DNA from: Lingula anatina | Lineage: Eukaryota; Brachiopoda; Lingulata; Lingulida; Lingulidae | Reading direction: 5' to 3' | Length of the DNA stretch: 57,195 nt | Assembly (NCBI RefSeq): GCF_001039355.2 | Contig: NW_019773570.1 | Coordinates: 316,243-373,437 of the forward strand | Shown: one piece after another, positions 57,131 through 57,195 of the stretch | Layout: every line of letters begins with the position of its first letter | Position numbering within the stretch: the stretch's first letter is position 1 | Program-made: the position numbers and the translations under genes | The notes under the pieces: generated by a model | The model's database searches: none | Seen by the model: the letters and a program-made list of their open reading frames with translations, nothing else | What the model was told of the DNA's origin: nothing

Positions 57131-57195
57131 TATTATATTATATTATATTATATTATATTATATTATATTATATTATATTATATTATATTATATTA
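57131..57195. repeat. (TATTA)13 microsatellite, cut by the window end
   Basis: A perfect pentanucleotide run reaching the last base; its true length is unknown. Confidence 0.97.

Noticed and set aside
57131-57195. CRISPR-like regular repeat
   Set aside because: It is a simple pentanucleotide microsatellite without spacers, in animal DNA.

Overview
The window is nuclear DNA from an animal, not a bacterium. It is AT-rich, with long introns, GT-AG splice sites, many microsatellites and several short inverted-repeat DNA transposons. Only two protein-coding genes can be assembled with confidence, both from spliced exons with matching phases. The mobile-element flavour and the compact EIF2B5 gene beside a KLF gene with a 15.9-kb intron fit a marine lophotrochozoan, perhaps a mollusc. 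That placement is inference; nothing in the sequence names the species.

Layout. 1-21.2 kb: intergenic or upstream DNA with a near-perfect palindromic element (67-323), two hAT-like MITEs (7938-8106, 9228-9385), a 100-bp tandem repeat (about 11981-12201), microsatellites, and an unrecognised interrupted reading frame followed by an A-rich tail (17697-18290). 21.3-44.0 kb, plus strand: a complete five-coding-exon Krueppel-like factor gene. It encodes a 201-207 residue protein with a PVDLS CtBP-binding motif near the N terminus and three C2H2 fingers at the extreme C terminus. Introns are 2.1 kb, 15.9 kb, 235 bp and 246 bp. 44.0-52.7 kb, minus strand: a complete 16-coding-exon EIF2B5 gene (eIF2B epsilon, 675 residues), tail to tail with the KLF gene. 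A 543-bp long-TIR element sits in its intron 7. 52.7-57.2 kb: intergenic DNA, a weak candidate first exon of a further plus-strand gene (55666-55685), a foldback element (56569-57055) and a pentanucleotide microsatellite cut by the window end.

The two genes are not functionally linked: one is a sequence-specific, probably repressive, transcription factor and the other is the catalytic subunit of the general translation factor eIF2B. Their only visible relationship is convergence, with opposing poly(A) signals within about 120 bp near 43.94-44.06 kb. I found no tRNA, rRNA or CRISPR array. The least explained items are the interrupted frame at 17.7-18.3 kb, the mixed subfamily signature of the KLF protein, and the young long inverted repeat in EIF2B5.
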